Assembly (NCBI RefSeq): GCF_030867385.1
Contig: NZ_JAPFBJ010000001.1
Coordinates: 868,001 to 932,000, forward strand
DNA length: 64,000 nucleotides
Direction of reading: 5' to 3'
Source of the DNA: Sphingobium sp. DEHP117
Lineage (GTDB): Bacteria > Pseudomonadota > Alphaproteobacteria > Sphingomonadales > Sphingomonadaceae
Below are positions 56,046-64,000 of the stretch, piece after piece. A program made the translations under genes and the position numbers. The notes beneath the pieces were generated by a model. That model made no database searches and had not been told where the DNA came from. It saw only the letters and a list, made by a program, of their open reading frames with translations. How positions within the stretch are numbered: the stretch's first letter is position 1; each line of letters starts with the position of its first letter.

Positions 56046-57269
56046 ATGTTGTACAGTGCCTACGAGTTTCACCGCAATCTGCTCGCCGGCGTCAGCGCCA
56101 TCGCCAATGCCGGGGCGGAGATGCTGAACCACCCCGCCAACCCGCTCGCCTATTTCGGCGGCGGTCCGATTCTCGCCTCTGCGCTTGAGGTCTTCGCCCA
56201 TGCCTCGGCGCCGCGCGGAAAGCCCGCCTTTGGCCTCGATCATACCGTGATCAATGGCAAAAAGCACACCGTCAATGAAGTGATCGAAGCGCGCAAGGGT
56301 TTCGGTCAGCTCAAACATTTCATTGTCGAAGGTGCGCCGAAGGACCAGCCCAAGCTTCTGATCGTCGCGCCGATGTCCGGCCACTATGCCACGCTGCTGC
56401 GCGGCACGGTGGAGCGGATGCTGCCCGGCCACGACGTCTGGATCACGGACTGGCGCGACGCCCGTAACGTGCCCCTGTCTGACGGCAATTTCGATCTTGA
56501 TGACTATATCGACTATCTGATTGATTGGCTCGCGCATATCGGGCCGGGCGCGCATATGCTCGCCGTGTGCCAGCCTTCGGTGCCGAGCTACGCCGCCGTC
56601 TGCCTGATGTCCGCCGCCAAGGATCCCAACCGCCCGCGCAGCCTTACGATGATGGGCGGGCCGATCGACACCCGCGAAGCGCCCACCGTCGTCAACACGC
56701 TGGCGACAGAGCGGCCGATCAGCTGGTTTGAGCAGAATGTGGTGGCAACCGTGCCGTTCCCCTACGCCGGGGCGGGGCGGCGCGTTTATCCCGGCTTCAT
56801 GCAGCTTGCCGGGTTCATGTCGATGAACCTCGGCAATCACATGATGAGCCACTGGGAAATGTTCAAGCATTTGGTCGAAGGCGACGACGAGAGCGCCGAC
56901 ATGACCAAGGGCTTCTACGACGAGTATCGCTCCGTCTGTGACATGACGGCGGAGTTTTACCTTCAGACCGTGCAGGAAGTCTTCCAGAAACACAGCCTGC
57001 CCAAGGGCGAGTTCGTGCATCGCGGCAAGCGGATCGACACCGGCGCGATCGAGGACGTTGCGATCCTCACTATCGAGGGCGAGCGCGACGATATCTCCGG
57101 CCTCGGCCAGACCAAGGCGGCATTGAAGATATCGACCGGCCTGCCTGAAACCATGAAGAAATATTACATGGCGAAAGGCGTCGGGCATTACGGCATCTTC
57201 AACGGCAACAAGTGGCGCAACAAGATAGCGCCTGTGGTCGAGGAATGGATTGCCACGCATAACGGCTGA
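56046..57269 (+). CDS. phaZ: Intracellular polyhydroxyalkanoate depolymerase
   Basis: PhaZ mobilises stored PHA granules. The 407-residue protein starts MLYSAYEFHRNLLAG and has the Cys nucleophile in LAVCQPSVPSYA (about residue 174), as in Ralstonia-type PhaZ, an upstream VAPMSGHYATLLRG and a C-terminal GVGHYGIFNG with the catalytic His. It lacks a signal peptide, so it acts in the cytoplasm. It lies 16 kb from phaR and is divergent from the ABC exporter. Confidence 0.93.
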   Translation: MLYSAYEFHRNLLAGVSAIANAGAEMLNHPANPLAYFGGGPILASALEVFAHASAPRGKPAFGLDHTVINGKKHTVNEVIEARKGFGQLKHFIVEGAPKDQPKLLIVAPMSGHYATLLRGTVERMLPGHDVWITDWRDARNVPLSDGNFDLDDYIDYLIDWLAHIGPGAHMLAVCQPSVPSYAAVCLMSAAKDPNRPRSLTMMGGPIDTREAPTVVNTLATERPISWFEQNVVATVPFPYAGAGRRVYPGFMQLAGFMSMNLGNHMMSHWEMFKHLVEGDDESADMTKGFYDEYRSVCDMTAEFYLQTVQEVFQKHSLPKGEFVHRGKRIDTGAIEDVAILTIEGERDDISGLGQTKAALKISTGLPETMKKYYMAKGVGHYGIFNGNKWRNKIAPVVEEWIATHNG

Positions 57270-57278
57270 TTTACGGGC

Positions 57279-58292
57279 TTGGCCGCAGTGAGCAGCGCGA
57301 TCGTCCGGCTCGATAGCGTGGCCGTCGAACGCTGGCCGGTTGCCGGTGCGTTCACGATCAGCCGGGGCGCCAAGACCCATGTGGATGTGGTAGTCTGCAC
57401 GGTATTGGGCGATCGCCATGCCGGGCGGGGCGAGGCGACGCCGATCTATTATCATGGCGAGGATGCGGAAGGCTGCGCTGAGGCAATCCGCGCCTATGCG
57501 GAAAGCGCTGGGGCAGGAGGGCTTTCACGCGCGCGGGTGAATGCCGAGATGCCGCGCGGCGCGGCCCGCAACGCGCTCGATTGCGCCTTGTGGGACTGGG
57601 AGGCGAAGCAGCGAGGCGCGCCTGTGTGGCAGCTCGCGGGCCTTCCCGAACCTTCCCCGCTGCCCACGGCCTTCACGATCAGCATATCGGAGCCTGCGCG
57701 GATGGAGGCTGACGCCCGCGCTGCGGTCGCGCGCGGGTTCACGCTGCTCAAATGCAAACTCGGTGGGGAGGGAGACACGGCGCGGATCGCGGCGGTGCGT
57801 GAAGGTGCGCCCGATGCGCGGCTGATCGTCGACGCCAATGAAAGCTGGAACGGCCACGATATCGCCGCAGAGGCCAAGGCGCTCGCCACGCTTGGCGTCG
57901 AACTGATCGAGCAGCCGATCCGCCATGGTGAGGAGGCGCAACTCGCCGGCCTGCGCTCACCCGCACCTTTCTGCGCGGATGAAAGCTGTCAGGACCGGGC
58001 GGACATGCCGCGCCTTGCCGATTTTCCGGTCATCAACATCAAGCTCGACAAGGCGGGAGGTCTCACAGAGGGCATCGCGCTGGCCAACCTCGCGCAGCAG
58101 CAGGGCAAGCGCCTGATGCTGGGCTGCATGCTCTCCACCTCGCTCGGCATTGCACCCGCCTTTCTTCTGGGCAGCCGCGCGGAATGGGTGGATCTGGATG
58201 GCGCATTGCTGTTGGCGCGGGACAGGGAAGGGGGCCTCATCGTGCGAGACGGCCTGCTCCATCCCGGCGCGCTGTGGGGGCTTGGGCGCTGA
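57279..58292 (+). CDS. Enolase-superfamily dipeptide epimerase (L-Ala-D/L-Glu epimerase or DgcA-like)
   Basis: The 337-residue protein has the muconate-lactonizing subgroup active site: LLKCKLG (Lys-x-Lys, about 150), metal ligands in DANESW, IEQP and DESC, and the second Lys in INIKLDKAGGLTEG (about 252). These residues fit epimerisation of dipeptides such as L-Ala-L-Glu, or N-acetyl-glutamate in the DgcA type. No DgcN partner is beside it. The start is TTG 57279 or GTG 57288. It ends one base before the stop of mscS on the other strand. Confidence 0.85.
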   Translation: MAAVSSAIVRLDSVAVERWPVAGAFTISRGAKTHVDVVVCTVLGDRHAGRGEATPIYYHGEDAEGCAEAIRAYAESAGAGGLSRARVNAEMPRGAARNALDCALWDWEAKQRGAPVWQLAGLPEPSPLPTAFTISISEPARMEADARAAVARGFTLLKCKLGGEGDTARIAAVREGAPDARLIVDANESWNGHDIAAEAKALATLGVELIEQPIRHGEEAQLAGLRSPAPFCADESCQDRADMPRLADFPVINIKLDKAGGLTEGIALANLAQQQGKRLMLGCMLSTSLGIAPAFLLGSRAEWVDLDGALLLARDREGGLIVRDGLLHPGALWGLGR

Positions 58293-59444
58293 TTATTCCT
58301 TGGGCTGGGCGTAAGGCCAGACCAACGTGCCGTCCGGGGCTGCGGTAAACGTCGTCTGCGTCGGATAGGCAAACTCCAGCCCTTCCGCCGCGAACTTGCG
58401 CAAAATCGCCATTCCCACCCTGTGGCGCACGGCATCCGCCTCGGTGATGTCATGCCCGTGGACGAAGAAATGCGCCTCGAAATCGAGGCTGCTCGCCCCG
58501 AAAGCGATGAAGCTCGCGCGCTGAAATTCCGCCCCCGCCTCCTCGATCGCACCGGCGAGAATCTCCGGCACGCGCTCCGCCTTTTCGGGCGGTGTCTGAT
58601 AGACGAGGCCGATCGCCATCTTGTATCGCCGCCGCGCGATGTCGCTGAAGTTGGTGATCTCCTGCTCCAGCAGCTTCGCGTTCGCGATGATTTTTTGCTC
58701 GCCATCGACCGAGCGCAACCGCGTGCTCTTGAGGCCGATATGCTCCACCGTCGCCGTGGTGGTGCCGAACTGGATGGTGTCGCCCTTGCGAAACGGCTTG
58801 TCGAAGATGATCGAGAGCGCCGAGAACAGGTCGGAGAAAATGCCCTGCGCGGCGAGGCCTATGGCGATGCCGCCAATGCCAAGCCCCGCCACCAGCCCGG
58901 TGACGTTGACGCCAAGATTGTCGAGCACCATGATCGTCGCGATGGCGAACAGCGCAAAAGTGATGAGCACGCGGATCAGCCCCATCGCGTTCGCCAGCGT
59001 CTCGCCGCGTCCGTCGCCTTCGGCTCTGCGCTCGATCAGGCTGAGAATGAACTCCCGAGCCCAGATTGCGCCCTGAAACACCGCTGCAATCGTGAAGAGA
59101 AACCGGATGGTCGCGGAAATCATCTCCGGCGGGTAGGCATAACCCATCACCAGCCGGGCGGCAGTCATCATCATGAAAAAATGCGTGGTGCGCGAGAGGG
59201 TTCGCACCAGGATCAGGCCGAAATCCAATTGATCGTGCTCTGCCCTGCGGCGGCGCGCAAGTGTCCGGCGCGCGAATGCCATGACCAGATACAGGGCCAG
59301 CCCCGCCAGCATTGCCAGCAGGATCGGCAGTATGTGGCTGGACAACCACTGCTGTGAGAGCCTCACCATGTGGTGCAGCTCGGCCATCTGGATATCGAAC
59401 GCGCCCGGGGTTGCGAGCAGTTTCGGGGGAGGAGGAGTGGGCAT
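58293..59444 (-). CDS. MscS-family mechanosensitive channel
   Basis: The 383-residue protein has four predicted membrane helices (about 30-200) and the MscS pore helix with glycine-rich LGVNVTGLVAGLGIGGIAIGLAAQ (in part, about 155-178), followed by the beta domain DKPFRKGDTIQFG and a C-terminal alpha/beta domain. Such channels open on hypo-osmotic shock. It is longer than E. coli MscS at the N-terminus. The start at 59444 is the longest; a start at residue 20 (MAELHH) is possible. Confidence 0.88.
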   Translation of the reverse strand: MPTPPPPKLLATPGAFDIQMAELHHMVRLSQQWLSSHILPILLAMLAGLALYLVMAFARRTLARRRRAEHDQLDFGLILVRTLSRTTHFFMMMTAARLVMGYAYPPEMISATIRFLFTIAAVFQGAIWAREFILSLIERRAEGDGRGETLANAMGLIRVLITFALFAIATIMVLDNLGVNVTGLVAGLGIGGIAIGLAAQGIFSDLFSALSIIFDKPFRKGDTIQFGTTTATVEHIGLKSTRLRSVDGEQKIIANAKLLEQEITNFSDIARRRYKMAIGLVYQTPPEKAERVPEILAGAIEEAGAEFQRASFIAFGASSLDFEAHFFVHGHDITEADAVRHRVGMAILRKFAAEGLEFAYPTQTTFTAAPDGTLVWPYAQPKE

Positions 59445-59509
59445 CGGGCTGGGGAATGAAGCTCTATCGTTGAGGGCGGCCTTTACCGTCGCGCCTTCGC
59501 CTCAACTCG

Positions 59510-60763
59510 TCAAGCCCGCGCGCGGTTCCGCGTCAACAGCGCCAGCAGGCTCAGCGCTGCGGCTGCCGACATATAAAGCCCCGCCGCGCTCGTGCCCCAG
59601 CGCGCCACCAGAGCCGTGGCAACAATCGGCGCCAGCGCCCCACCGAAGATCCCGCCCATGTTGAACGCGAACGATATGCCGGAATAGCGCAGCCGCACCG
59701 GGAAGAGCGACGGCAGAAACGCACCCAGCGGCCCATAGACGAAGCCCATTGCGAACAGGCCGCTCGACAATGCCAGCAATATGGCACTGTCACTCGCCAA
59801 TCCCAACAGCGGCCCAAAGGCGATGCCCATCGGCACGCTCATCATGCATCCGGCGATCAGCACCCCGCGCGGGCTGCGCGTGTCGGACCACCAGCCGGAA
59901 AGAATGATGCTCAATGCCATGAACAGGATGGCGACCAGTTGAAGCACAAGGAAATGCTCGCGCGTGATCCCCAGCGTCGCCGTGCCATAGCCCAGGGCAA
60001 AGGCGGTGGTGATATAGAAGATCGCGAAGCAGGCAACGGCGGCGAAAGTACCTGCCAACAGTGCGCCCGGATGCTCGCGGATCACGGCGATCGCGGGCGC
60101 TTTTGCTGCCTCCTGCCGCTCCAGCATCGTCGCGAATTCCGGCGTTTCCGTGATCTTGAGGCGGATCCACAGGCCTAGGATCACAAGGATCGCGCTGGCC
60201 AAAAACGGAATGCGCCAGCCCCAGCTCATGAACTGCGCGTCGTCGAGATACTGCCCCAGCAACAGGAACAGTCCGTTGGCGAACAGAAAACCCACCGGAG
60301 CGCCCAACTGCGGCACCATGCCAAAGCGTGCGCGCCAGCCCGGCGGGGCGTTCTCCGTCGCCAGCAGCGCCGCGCCGCCCCATTCGCCGCCCAGGCCAAA
60401 GCCTTGCCCGAACCGCATCAGGCACAGCAGCAGCGGCGCCCAGAAGCCGATTGCCTGATACGTCGGCAGGAAAGCAATTGCGAGCGTCGATCCGCCCATC
60501 AGCATCAACGAAACGACGAGCGTCGATTTCCGCCCGATCCGGTCGCCATAATGACCGAATACTGCGGCTCCGAGTGGCCGCGCGAAAAAGGCGACGGCAA
60601 AGCTGGCATAGGATGCCAACAGCTGCGTTGCAGGCGATGTCGAGGGGAAGAACAGCGGCCCGAACACCAATGACGCCGCCGTCGCATAGATATAGAAATC
60701 GTAGAACTCGACTGCGGTGCCGACAAGGCTTGCGGTCAACACCCGCCTGTGCGTCCACATCAT
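59510..60763 (-). CDS. MFS transporter of the MHS family (second paralogue)
   Basis: The 417-residue protein has 12 predicted helices with ASLVGTAVEFYDFYIYATAASLVF (in part), GHYGDRIGRKSTL in loop 2-3 and MRFGQGFGLGGEWGGAALLATE. This pattern is shared with the transporter at 34.6-36.2 kb, but the large central loop is absent. Substrates in the family are organic acids and osmolytes. I chose ATG 60763 (a second Met follows at once); the frame upstream is not conserved. Confidence 0.87.
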   Translation of the reverse strand: MMWTHRRVLTASLVGTAVEFYDFYIYATAASLVFGPLFFPSTSPATQLLASYASFAVAFFARPLGAAVFGHYGDRIGRKSTLVVSLMLMGGSTLAIAFLPTYQAIGFWAPLLLCLMRFGQGFGLGGEWGGAALLATENAPPGWRARFGMVPQLGAPVGFLFANGLFLLLGQYLDDAQFMSWGWRIPFLASAILVILGLWIRLKITETPEFATMLERQEAAKAPAIAVIREHPGALLAGTFAAVACFAIFYITTAFALGYGTATLGITREHFLVLQLVAILFMALSIILSGWWSDTRSPRGVLIAGCMMSVPMGIAFGPLLGLASDSAILLALSSGLFAMGFVYGPLGAFLPSLFPVRLRYSGISFAFNMGGIFGGALAPIVATALVARWGTSAAGLYMSAAAALSLLALLTRNRARA

Positions 60764-60767
60764 GCCC

Positions 60768-61574
60768 TTATCCCCTCCGCCGCATCTGGTTGCGCACCTC
60801 ATAGGCCATCACTGCCGCCGCCACCGCCGCGTTGAGGCTGTCCGCCTTGCCCAGCATCGGAATCTTGACGAGCGTATCGCAAGCCGCCTCATAGTCATCC
60901 GGAAGCCCGCGCGCCTCGTTGCCGATGAGCAGGAAGGTTGGTGCGGTATAAATGGGTTGCTGATAATCCTGATCGGTCTGCAAACTCGTGCCCACCAGCG
61001 CACCGGGGCCGGAGCGCAGCCAGCCGATGAACTCTTCCCACCGGCACTGGACGATGACTTGCGTGAACAGCGCGCCCATGCTCGCCCGCACCGCCTCGAC
61101 CGAGAAGGGATCGACGCAATCGTCGACCAATATCAGCCCGCCCGCGCCGACAGCGTCGCCCGTGCGCAAAATCGTACCCAGATTGCCCGGATCGCGCAGC
61201 GACTGCGCCACCAGCCAGATGTCCGCCGATGCGCGGTCTACCGCCGTCAAAGGCGTCAACCGGTCGGCATAGACGCCCACCAAGGTTTGCGCATTGTCCT
61301 TGCCGGACATTTTGGAGAGGATGTCCCCACTGGTGGCGATCACCTCGCCGCCCGCATCGTCCACCGCATCCATCAGCGCGGAGGCCAGCGGATGCGGTGC
61401 GGCCTCGGCAGCGTAGAACAGCATCTCGGGCAGCGCGCCCGCCTCGCGCGCCTCGGTCATGATGCGCAGGCCTTCCGCCAGGAACAGCCCCTCGCGCTTG
61501 CGATGCTTCTTCTCGCGCAGCGAGCGCACGCGCTTCACCAGCGGGTTCGAAAAACCGGTGATCTCACGGCGCAC
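60768..61574 (-). CDS. TrmH/SpoU-family RNA 2'-O-methyltransferase
   Basis: The 268-residue SPOUT enzyme has the N-terminal substrate-binding domain (ITGFSNPLVKRVRSLREKKHRKREGLFLAEG in part) and the SpoU motifs: QSLRDPGNLGTILRTGDAVG near 125, the LLIGNEARGLPDD near 220 and IPMLGKADSLNAAVAAAVMAYE near the C-terminus. Such enzymes methylate ribose in 23S rRNA or tRNA. The GTG start at 61574 gives the usual length. It is 7 bases after the ptsH stop. Confidence 0.9.
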   Translation of the reverse strand: MRREITGFSNPLVKRVRSLREKKHRKREGLFLAEGLRIMTEAREAGALPEMLFYAAEAAPHPLASALMDAVDDAGGEVIATSGDILSKMSGKDNAQTLVGVYADRLTPLTAVDRASADIWLVAQSLRDPGNLGTILRTGDAVGAGGLILVDDCVDPFSVEAVRASMGALFTQVIVQCRWEEFIGWLRSGPGALVGTSLQTDQDYQQPIYTAPTFLLIGNEARGLPDDYEAACDTLVKIPMLGKADSLNAAVAAAVMAYEVRNQMRRRG

Positions 61575-61580
61575 GGCGGC

Positions 61581-61856
61581 TCAGTCCTCGCCGAACTTGC
61601 CCTCGACCAGCGCGACGAGCTGCTCCAGCGCCTGGTGGTTGTCGTCTCCACTCGCGGAAATGGTGATCGAGTCGCCCATGGCGGCACCCAGCATCATCAA
61701 CCCCATGATCGACGTGCCGGTAACGCTCGATCCATCCTTGGAAACGGTGATCTGTGCGGGCAGGGCGCTCGCCATCGTCACGAACTTGGCGCTTGCCCGC
61801 GCGTGAAGCCCGCGCCGGTTGGTAATCTGCACCTCGCGGCTCACCGCATCACTCAT
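61581..61856 (-). CDS. ptsH: HPr phosphocarrier protein
   Basis: HPr carries phosphate from enzyme I to EIIA. The 91-residue protein has the phosphorylated His in NRRGLHARASAKF (about residue 18) and the regulatory Ser site in GTSIMGLMMLGAA (about residue 49) that HPr kinase modifies. The ATG overlaps the EIIA stop by 4 bases. No enzyme I gene is in the window. Confidence 0.94.
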   Translation of the reverse strand: MSDAVSREVQITNRRGLHARASAKFVTMASALPAQITVSKDGSSVTGTSIMGLMMLGAAMGDSITISASGDDNHQALEQLVALVEGKFGED

Positions 61857-62260
61857 TTCCCGCTTCCCCCCAAGAGTTCGGAGGCGACGCTGATATATTT
61901 TTGTCCCGCCTCGCGTGCTGCGGCCACGGCGGCCGTCACTTTCATCGATTTGCGCGCGCTCTCGAGGCGGATCAGCATGGGCAGGTTGACCCCGGCGATC
62001 ACCTCGACCTCGCCCGCCTTGAGTAACGATATGGCGAGGTTGGAAGGCGTGCCCCCGAACAGATCCGTCAGCAGGATCACGCCCGCGCCGTTGTTGACCT
62101 TCTCAACAGCCGCCGCGATGTCCGCGCGCCGTGTTTCCATGTCGTCATCCGGGCCGATGCAGATCGTCTCGATCGCCTGCTGAGGGCCAACCACATGTTC
62201 CATGGCCACGCGAAACTCGTTCGCCAGCTTGCCGTGCGTTACCAGAACCAAGCCAATCAT
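61853..62260 (-). CDS. manX: PTS EIIA component, mannose family
   Basis: The 135-residue protein has the phosphorylated His in LVTHGKLANEF (about residue 9) and the LLTDLFGGTPSNLA motif (about 64-77) typical of EIIA-Man. No EIIB, EIIC or EIID genes follow, so it most likely acts in regulation rather than sugar uptake. It overlaps rapZ upstream and ptsH downstream by 4 bases each, which fixes both starts. Confidence 0.93.
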   Translation of the reverse strand: MIGLVLVTHGKLANEFRVAMEHVVGPQQAIETICIGPDDDMETRRADIAAAVEKVNNGAGVILLTDLFGGTPSNLAISLLKAGEVEVIAGVNLPMLIRLESARKSMKVTAAVAAAREAGQKYISVASELLGGSGK

Positions 62261-63207
62261 GCTGAATGTTCGCCCCGAAAACCGTGTTCTTGGGCCCCGC
62301 CCGCCTGTTCTGTGGCATGGTGCGGCGCCGATTCCATGTTGCGGTGCAGGACCGTGGGCGAAAATCCCGCATTGCGCAAGTATCTGCCGACGCGCTCGGC
62401 GACATGTACCGATCTGTGACGCCCCCCGGTGCAGCCGAACGCCACCGTAACATAGGATTTTCCCTGCTCCTGATAACGGGGCACCAGCGTGCCGAGCAGC
62501 TTCTCGATCTGAGACACCGCATCCTCATAGGCGGGATCCTGCTCGATATAGGCCGCTACCTCCTCCGACTGGCCCGTGAGCGGGCGCAGTATCGGGTCCC
62601 AGTGCGGATTGCGCAGGAAGCGCATGTCGAACATCAGGTCGGCGTTGCGCGGCACCCCGCGCGAAAAGCCGAAGGAGACGATGGTCAGCACCGTGCGTTC
62701 ATTGGGATCGCGGCTATAGCGGGTGCGGATCTCCTGCTGCAGATCGTTGACGAACATCGCCGTGGTGTCGATCACCTGGGTCGCCCAGCGGCGCAGCGGC
62801 TCGGTCAATTCGCGTTCACGCGCGATCCCGTCCGCCGCCGGTCGGTCCTCGGTCAGCGGATGCCGCCGCCGCGTCTCGGCATAGCGGCGTTCCAGCTCCG
62901 CTCCGGAGCAATCGAGATAGAGCGTTTCGATGTCCCAGCTCTCATGATCGCGCAGGGCCTTGATCCGCTGCACCAGCGCGGCGGCGTTGAAGCCCCGGGT
63001 GCGGCTGTCGATACCGATGGCGAGCGGGCGGCCGCGGTGTTTGACGTCCGCCGCAGGCGGCGCGTCCATCAGGCGGTCCAGCAACATGAGGGGCAGGTTG
63101 TCCACCACTTCCCAACCCAGATCCTCCAGCGTCCTGAGCGCCGTCGATTTGCCGGCACCAGACATGCCGGACACCAGCATTATCGACTTGTCACGGCCTT
63201 CGGTCAT
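62257..63207 (-). CDS. rapZ: RNase adapter protein RapZ
   Basis: RapZ is an ATP/GTP-binding protein; in E. coli it guides RNase E to the small RNA GlmZ. The 316-residue protein has Walker A VSGMSGAGKSTALRTLEDLG (about 12-31, in part), LEVVDNLP-type EVVDNLPLML, and the C-terminal conserved CTGGRHRSVHVAERV with the ligand-binding region. ATG 63207 overlaps the hprK stop (ATGA). In alphaproteobacteria it may serve other targets linked to the regulatory PTS. Confidence 0.94.
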   Translation of the reverse strand: MTEGRDKSIMLVSGMSGAGKSTALRTLEDLGWEVVDNLPLMLLDRLMDAPPAADVKHRGRPLAIGIDSRTRGFNAAALVQRIKALRDHESWDIETLYLDCSGAELERRYAETRRRHPLTEDRPAADGIARERELTEPLRRWATQVIDTTAMFVNDLQQEIRTRYSRDPNERTVLTIVSFGFSRGVPRNADLMFDMRFLRNPHWDPILRPLTGQSEEVAAYIEQDPAYEDAVSQIEKLLGTLVPRYQEQGKSYVTVAFGCTGGRHRSVHVAERVGRYLRNAGFSPTVLHRNMESAPHHATEQAGGAQEHGFRGEHSA

Positions 63208-63674
63208 CGCATCGGCTCCCACCCGACAGTCTGGCGGCTAATATGCCGCAACGCCAGTTCAATCTTGAGCGGCGCACTGGCCTCGAAGGGGTTCAGCGTA
63301 AGCATCGGCACAGCCAGCCCGCAATATGTGCAGGTGGGAAGGGGGTCGGGGTAGCGTTCCGGCGCGGTTTTGTCCGCCTGCACGACCAGCGCTACCCGCG
63401 CGCGCGCCACATGCGGCATCGACACCAGCCCCAGCCCGCGCACCTCCATCAGCCCGGCTGTCCGCTCTGGCGCGCTGCCGATCACGGTATCCTGTTCCCG
63501 GGCCAGATGGGTATAATCATCGGCCAGCAACACCGCCCCCCGGTCGATCACTCGCAACGCCAGGTCCGATTTTCCCGCCCCGCTCGTGCCCCGGATGAGC
63601 ACGGCGCGGCCGTCGATCACGACAGAGGTGCCATGCACCGAGCCCGAAAAATTCGGATCGGCCTCTGCGCTCAT
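63204..63674 (-). CDS. hprK: HPr kinase/phosphatase, alphaproteobacterial short form
   Basis: HprK phosphorylates Ser of HPr. The 156-residue protein keeps the catalytic domain only: Walker A RGTSGAGKSDLALR (about 28-41), the DD pair in VLLADDYTHL and the region EVRGLGLVSMP. The N-terminal domain of Gram-positive HprK is missing, as is usual in alphaproteobacteria. It overlaps rapZ and the histidine kinase gene by 4 bases each. Confidence 0.93.
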   Translation of the reverse strand: MSAEADPNFSGSVHGTSVVIDGRAVLIRGTSGAGKSDLALRVIDRGAVLLADDYTHLAREQDTVIGSAPERTAGLMEVRGLGLVSMPHVARARVALVVQADKTAPERYPDPLPTCTYCGLAVPMLTLNPFEASAPLKIELALRHISRQTVGWEPMR

Positions 63675-64000
63675 TCCGAGGCAATACCCGGATCATTGAG
63701 ATGTGCCAGCGGGAGATAGACATCGAACCGCGCGCCCTGCGCCGCGTCATCGCGGTCGGCGATGACGATGCGGCCCTGATGCCCCTCGACAATGCTGCGC
63801 GCGATGGCGAGGCCCAGGCCGCTATGCTTGCCGAAGCCCTCGTTCTCGGGCCGCACGCTGTGAAACCGGCGGAACACCGTTTCGCGCTCGGACTCCGGCA
63901 CGCCCGGGCCTTCATCCTCGACGCTGAGCAGCACCTCGTCGTTCATCACCGTCGCCGTCACCTGCACCAGCCCGCCGGGCGGGGAAAAGGAGATGGCGTT
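63671..64000 (-). CDS. chvG: ChvG-type sensor histidine kinase, C-terminal part (cut by the window edge)
   Basis: The 109 residues visible are the end of the HATPase domain: N box NAISFSPPGG, G1 EDEGPGVPESE, F box FRRFHS and G2 GLGLAIARSIVEG. The gene continues beyond base 64000. The position directly upstream of hprK matches the chvI-chvG-hprK-rapZ order of alphaproteobacteria, in which ChvG senses acid or envelope stress. The sensor domain cannot be seen here, so the name rests on context. Confidence 0.85.
   Translation of the reverse strand, partial: NAISFSPPGGLVQVTATVMNDEVLLSVEDEGPGVPESERETVFRRFHSVRPENEGFGKHSGLGLAIARSIVEGHQGRIVIADRDDAAQGARFDVYLPLAHLNDPGIASE

Overview
This is GC-rich chromosomal DNA from an alphaproteobacterium, most likely a sphingomonad (Sphingomonadales). 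The evidence is the gene order rpsB-tsf-pyrH-frr-uppS-cdsA-dxr-rseP-bamA-ompH-fabZ, the truncated alphaproteobacterial HPr kinase with RapZ and a ChvG-type kinase, a UPF0262 gene beside dnaB, PhaR-type PHA genes, many GTG and TTG starts, and dispersed sphingomonad-style palindromic repeats. fabZ follows bamA-ompH without the lpxD and lpxA usually found there, which fits lipid A being replaced by glycosphingolipids in this group. I see no prophage, plasmid, CRISPR array, rRNA operon or intact transposase gene. One tRNA gene is present (Leu, anticodon CAA).

Layout. 0-11.8 kb: translation factors, isoprenoid and phospholipid synthesis and outer-membrane assembly, ending at rpmE with a clear terminator. 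11.8-19.6 kb: mostly minus-strand housekeeping (hemerythrin-like protein, dcd, a degenerate GH25-like protein, UPF0262, an L,D-transpeptidase, tRNA-Leu, era-rnc-lepB), with dnaB on the plus strand behind a cluster of DnaA-box-like sites. 19.7-23.4 kb: pgi-gor-tauE. 23.4-34.5 kb: a propionyl-CoA/methylmalonyl-CoA module (pccB, thiolase, mce, enoyl-CoA hydratase family, methylmalonyl-CoA mutase, bioB, a small membrane ORF, pccA), divergent from an XRE-type short-chain acyl-CoA regulator with TTTGCAAA palindromes in the shared promoter. bioB would supply the biotin that PccA carries.

34.5-46.1 kb: MHS-family transporter, alr, a PHA group (phaA, a compact PhaC-like protein, phaR), an archaeal/eukaryotic-type prolyl-tRNA synthetase, a SHOCT-like membrane protein, rnr and a cation/proton antiporter. 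46.1-46.5 kb is a gene-free patch of repeats, including a 170-bp element with inverted ends whose relatives lie at the left edge of the window and beside rnr. 46.5-57.3 kb: UspA, PDH E2, thioesterase and lipoamide dehydrogenase, PhzF, PAP2, a small Asn/Ala-repeat lipoprotein, EttA, an ABC exporter and a PHA depolymerase. 57.3-60.8 kb: an enolase-superfamily epimerase, MscS channel and a second MHS transporter. 60.8-64 kb: an rRNA methyltransferase followed by ptsH-manX-rapZ-hprK-chvG, an incomplete regulatory PTS that continues past the right edge.

No defence or mobile cargo system was found. The most unusual signals are regulatory or repeat-driven: an AT-rich 79-codon ORF with an internal terminator-like hairpin between bioB and pccA; an 18-bp duplication around a repeat insertion that splits what was probably a bioB/ORF overlap; start codons of phaR and the PhaC-like gene that overlap head to head; and a palindromic repeat that appears to be translated within RNase R.
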